This document shows, in pieces, positions 58,024 to 60,000 of a stretch of DNA of 60,000 bases (position 1 is its first letter; every line of letters starts with the position of its first letter). Source of the DNA: Cryptomeria japonica (taxonomy: Eukaryota > Streptophyta > Pinopsida > Cupressales > Cupressaceae); NCBI RefSeq assembly GCF_030272615.1, contig NC_081406.1, forward strand, positions 230,386,896 to 230,446,895, written 5' to 3'. Below the pieces are notes generated by a model. It made no database searches. It saw nothing but the letters and a program-made list of their open reading frames with translations, and had not been told where the DNA came from. Position numbers and translations under genes: made by a program.

Positions 58024-58035
58024 TGGTATCAGAGA
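58024..58035 (+). promoter_or_regulatory. Gypsy-3 primer-binding site
   Basis: TGGTATCAGAGA, the initiator-Met site with one changed base, two bases after the LTR. Confidence 0.85.
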
Positions 58036-58186
58036 TGGTTGCAAACCTTGAGGCAGTCCTTTGGGTGAACAAATCATCGAGTGGAGGCTGGCTACGAGCG
58101 TGTTCAATAGATCACCAAGTGTGAGGCAATCAAAACCTGTAGTCAGATCACCGAGTTGAGGCAGTCACACCGGAGCAAAGAAGGAG

Positions 58187-60000
58187 ATGTCGCCAAGAAG
58201 GATGATCCCCTAGAGGGTGGAGTAGATGATGGAGGATTTTAGAAATGAGATGTGGAATGAGATCTGAAATGCATTAGCCAATTTGCGAGGGAATATGAAA
58301 TCTTAGGATGAGTATGAAGAGGCTGAAGGATCAGAAGAGGAAAGAGAAGAAAGATTTCTGAGAGTAGTGACATAAGTAAGTAAAGTTCATAAAGTGGAGG
58401 TTTCAAAATTTTTTGAGACACTGGATCTAGAAGATTTGATTGATTGGATCAGAGAGTTGGAGGACTACTTTGATTTTGAGGATATTAAGGACCCATAGAG
58501 AGTCCGGTTGGCACAAACTAAGTTGAAAGGGCATGTTGCTTTGTGGTGGAAAGAGTTGCAGAGGGAGAGAGTGGAGAATGGTGAGATGAAAATCACTCGG
58601 TGGAGACATATGGTAGCAAGATTGAAGGCTAAGTTCATTCTGGGAGACTATGAGCTGGAGTTGTTCAAGAAGTTGCAAAACTTGAAGCAGAGAAACATGA
58701 GTGTGAAGGAGTATACCAAGGAATTCTACAAGGTAATGATCAGATCTGGACATAGAGAGATGGATAGGGAGAAGGTGGTTAGGTACATAAATGGACTTGT
58801 ATTTAACATTCAGGATGAGATGAGTATGTTGAAGATCACCATAGTTGAAGAGGCTTACCGATATGCTTTGAAGGCCGAGGAGAAAGTGAAGAGAAGACCA
58901 AAAAATAACCCTAAAGGAAATTAGAGGTATAAAGGGCAGATGAATGGCAGTATAGAGAAGCAAAATGTTGATGAAGAATCGAAACTTGAGTGGAGTAAAG
59001 AACTATATCAGAAGAATTGGAGAAAAGGGAGTGGCAGTAGCAACAAATAATTTTTGGGTAGATGTTTTAAGTATGGAGAAACTGGGCATAGATCTTTTGA
59101 GTGCAAGCAAGGGATGGCAAGAAACTGTGTGGCAAATGAGGATCACGAAGCTAGAGTTACTGGTGAGAATGTGTTGGAACTGGAGCAAGGGGAATCCCTT
59201 ATGTTCAGAAGAGTCTTAATGGAGCAGAGCAGTGAAGGTACGAGACCTACTCAGAGGAAGAATATTTTCCGGACCGTGTGCAAATTAAGTGGTAAGTGTT
59301 GTAGGGTTATTGTTGATAGTGCAAGTACTGATAATTTGGTATCTAAGGAGATGATAGGGAAGCTTGGATAGAAGAGACCTAAGTACCCTTGTCATTACAA
59401 GGTAAGTTGGTTGCAAGATGATCAGAAGTTAGAAGTAAGAGAGAAGTGTTTGGTGAATTTCAATATTGGACCTTTTAGGGATCTGAGGTCTTATGTGATG
59501 TTGTGACCATGAGTGCTTGTCATGTTTTTTTGGGAAGACCTTGGCAATTTTACAGAGGATCTATTTATGATTGTAGAAGAAACCTAATCACTATTGAGAA
59601 GGACAGACATAAGTTCACATTGGCTTCTTTGAGAGAGAAAGAGAAGGAAGTGAGTAATGTGAGTAATTTGAGCCTTGAGAAAAGTTGCAGTACTAAGAAA
59701 CCGGTTACAGAGGTTATATCGGAGGGTGGCATGGAATTGTAGAAGGATCTGTTAGATAAGTCTGATAATAAGAAGGAACCAGATGATAGTAAGGTTATGG
59801 TGGTAAACTGGATGAAACCTTGTGGCATAAATAAATTAGAATTGCAGAAGAAAGAGAGCATTGGTTAGAGATAGTGTATAGGTCTAAAGAAAGGAAAGAA
59901 AATTAAAGAGAAACAAGAGTTAGGGAATCCAGTTGAGGTTCTGAAGGAGGTAAGGAAGGGGTTTGCAGACAAAGAAGATGTTTGGATCATTTATGAGCAT
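58187..60000 (+). pseudogene. gag-pol: Gypsy-3 gag-protease (broken, 3' end outside window)
   Basis: From an ATG at 58187 one frame runs to about 59500. The gag core (58420-58925) has LIDWIRELEDYFDFED, LAQTKLKGHVALWWKEL and YTKEFYKVMIRSGH. In-frame stops include TGA near 58267 and TAGs near 58304, 58497 and 58922; the one at 58497 stands where related gags have Gln. The zinc knuckle reads CFKYGETGHRSFEC: its second Cys is Tyr. The protease reads VIVDSASTDNL (~59308-59340). A one-base shift near 59500 moves the frame; the next motif is ACHVFLGRPWQF. After 59742 the sequence is degenerate and no RT is reached before the window ends. Confidence 0.9.

Larger units (their letters stand above)
57215..60000 (+). 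mobile_element. Gypsy-3: 5' part of a chromovirus-like element, runs off window
   Basis: A 5' LTR (57215-58021), an initiator-Met primer site and gag-protease follow in order on the plus strand. The LTR start TGATGCAGGAGCATCCC nearly equals that of Gypsy-1 (TGATGCAGGAGCACCCC), and both end CTGCACCA. The preceding five bases, AATCC, should recur after the missing 3' LTR. It lies directly after the Copia-2 pol end. Confidence 0.88.

Overview
This window reads as nuclear DNA from a plant with a large, repeat-rich genome. It is AT-rich, has almost no host genes, and is packed with old plant LTR retrotransposons (Copia and chromodomain Gypsy) and plant-type LINEs with DUF4283/zinc-knuckle ORF1 proteins. 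The repeat density, long gene-free stretches and decayed nested elements would suit a gymnosperm. That is inference; no single gene proves it.

Layout. 1-3662: 3' part of a plus-strand Copia element (Copia-1) with its 3' LTR. 3663-6137: no clear gene, but a five-unit ~59-bp palindromic repeat. 6138-~12540: near-full-length, decayed minus-strand LINE (LINE-1). ~12600-17406: possible host-gene remnants (exon-like pieces and a terminal exon encoding a membrane anchor, tandemly duplicated), interrupted by a probable solo LTR and a Gypsy RNase H/integrase fossil. 18554-31454: a cluster of DUF4283/zinc-knuckle coding remnants. One is split by an 8,800-bp LTR element (LTR-4, 21622-30421, target duplication ACACC), which itself carries another DUF4283 ORF and an unfamiliar repeat-containing ORF, and no recognisable polymerase. 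31573-33116: a 5'-truncated LINE (LINE-2) with a perfect 14-bp target duplication. 34933-42603: a complete but dead minus-strand chromovirus (Gypsy-1, target duplication CTCTT). 43804 to beyond 57214: a second plus-strand Copia element (Copia-2) with its 5' LTR. Its RNase H region is interrupted by a complete minus-strand chromovirus (Gypsy-2, 48942-56843, target duplication CTATA), and its 3' end by a plus-strand chromovirus (Gypsy-3, from 57215, running off the window).

Relative ages follow from nesting and decay. Copia-2 predates Gypsy-2 and Gypsy-3. The split DUF4283 ORF predates LTR-4. Gypsy-2 is the best preserved: one frame with three in-frame stops. Every coding region assigned to a mobile element is broken, so none looks autonomous as it stands. 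The most unusual signals are the LTR-4/DUF4283 arrangement, pol reading frames that run into the 3' LTR in the chromoviruses, and an excess of stops at glutamine-codon positions that fits cytosine-methylation decay.
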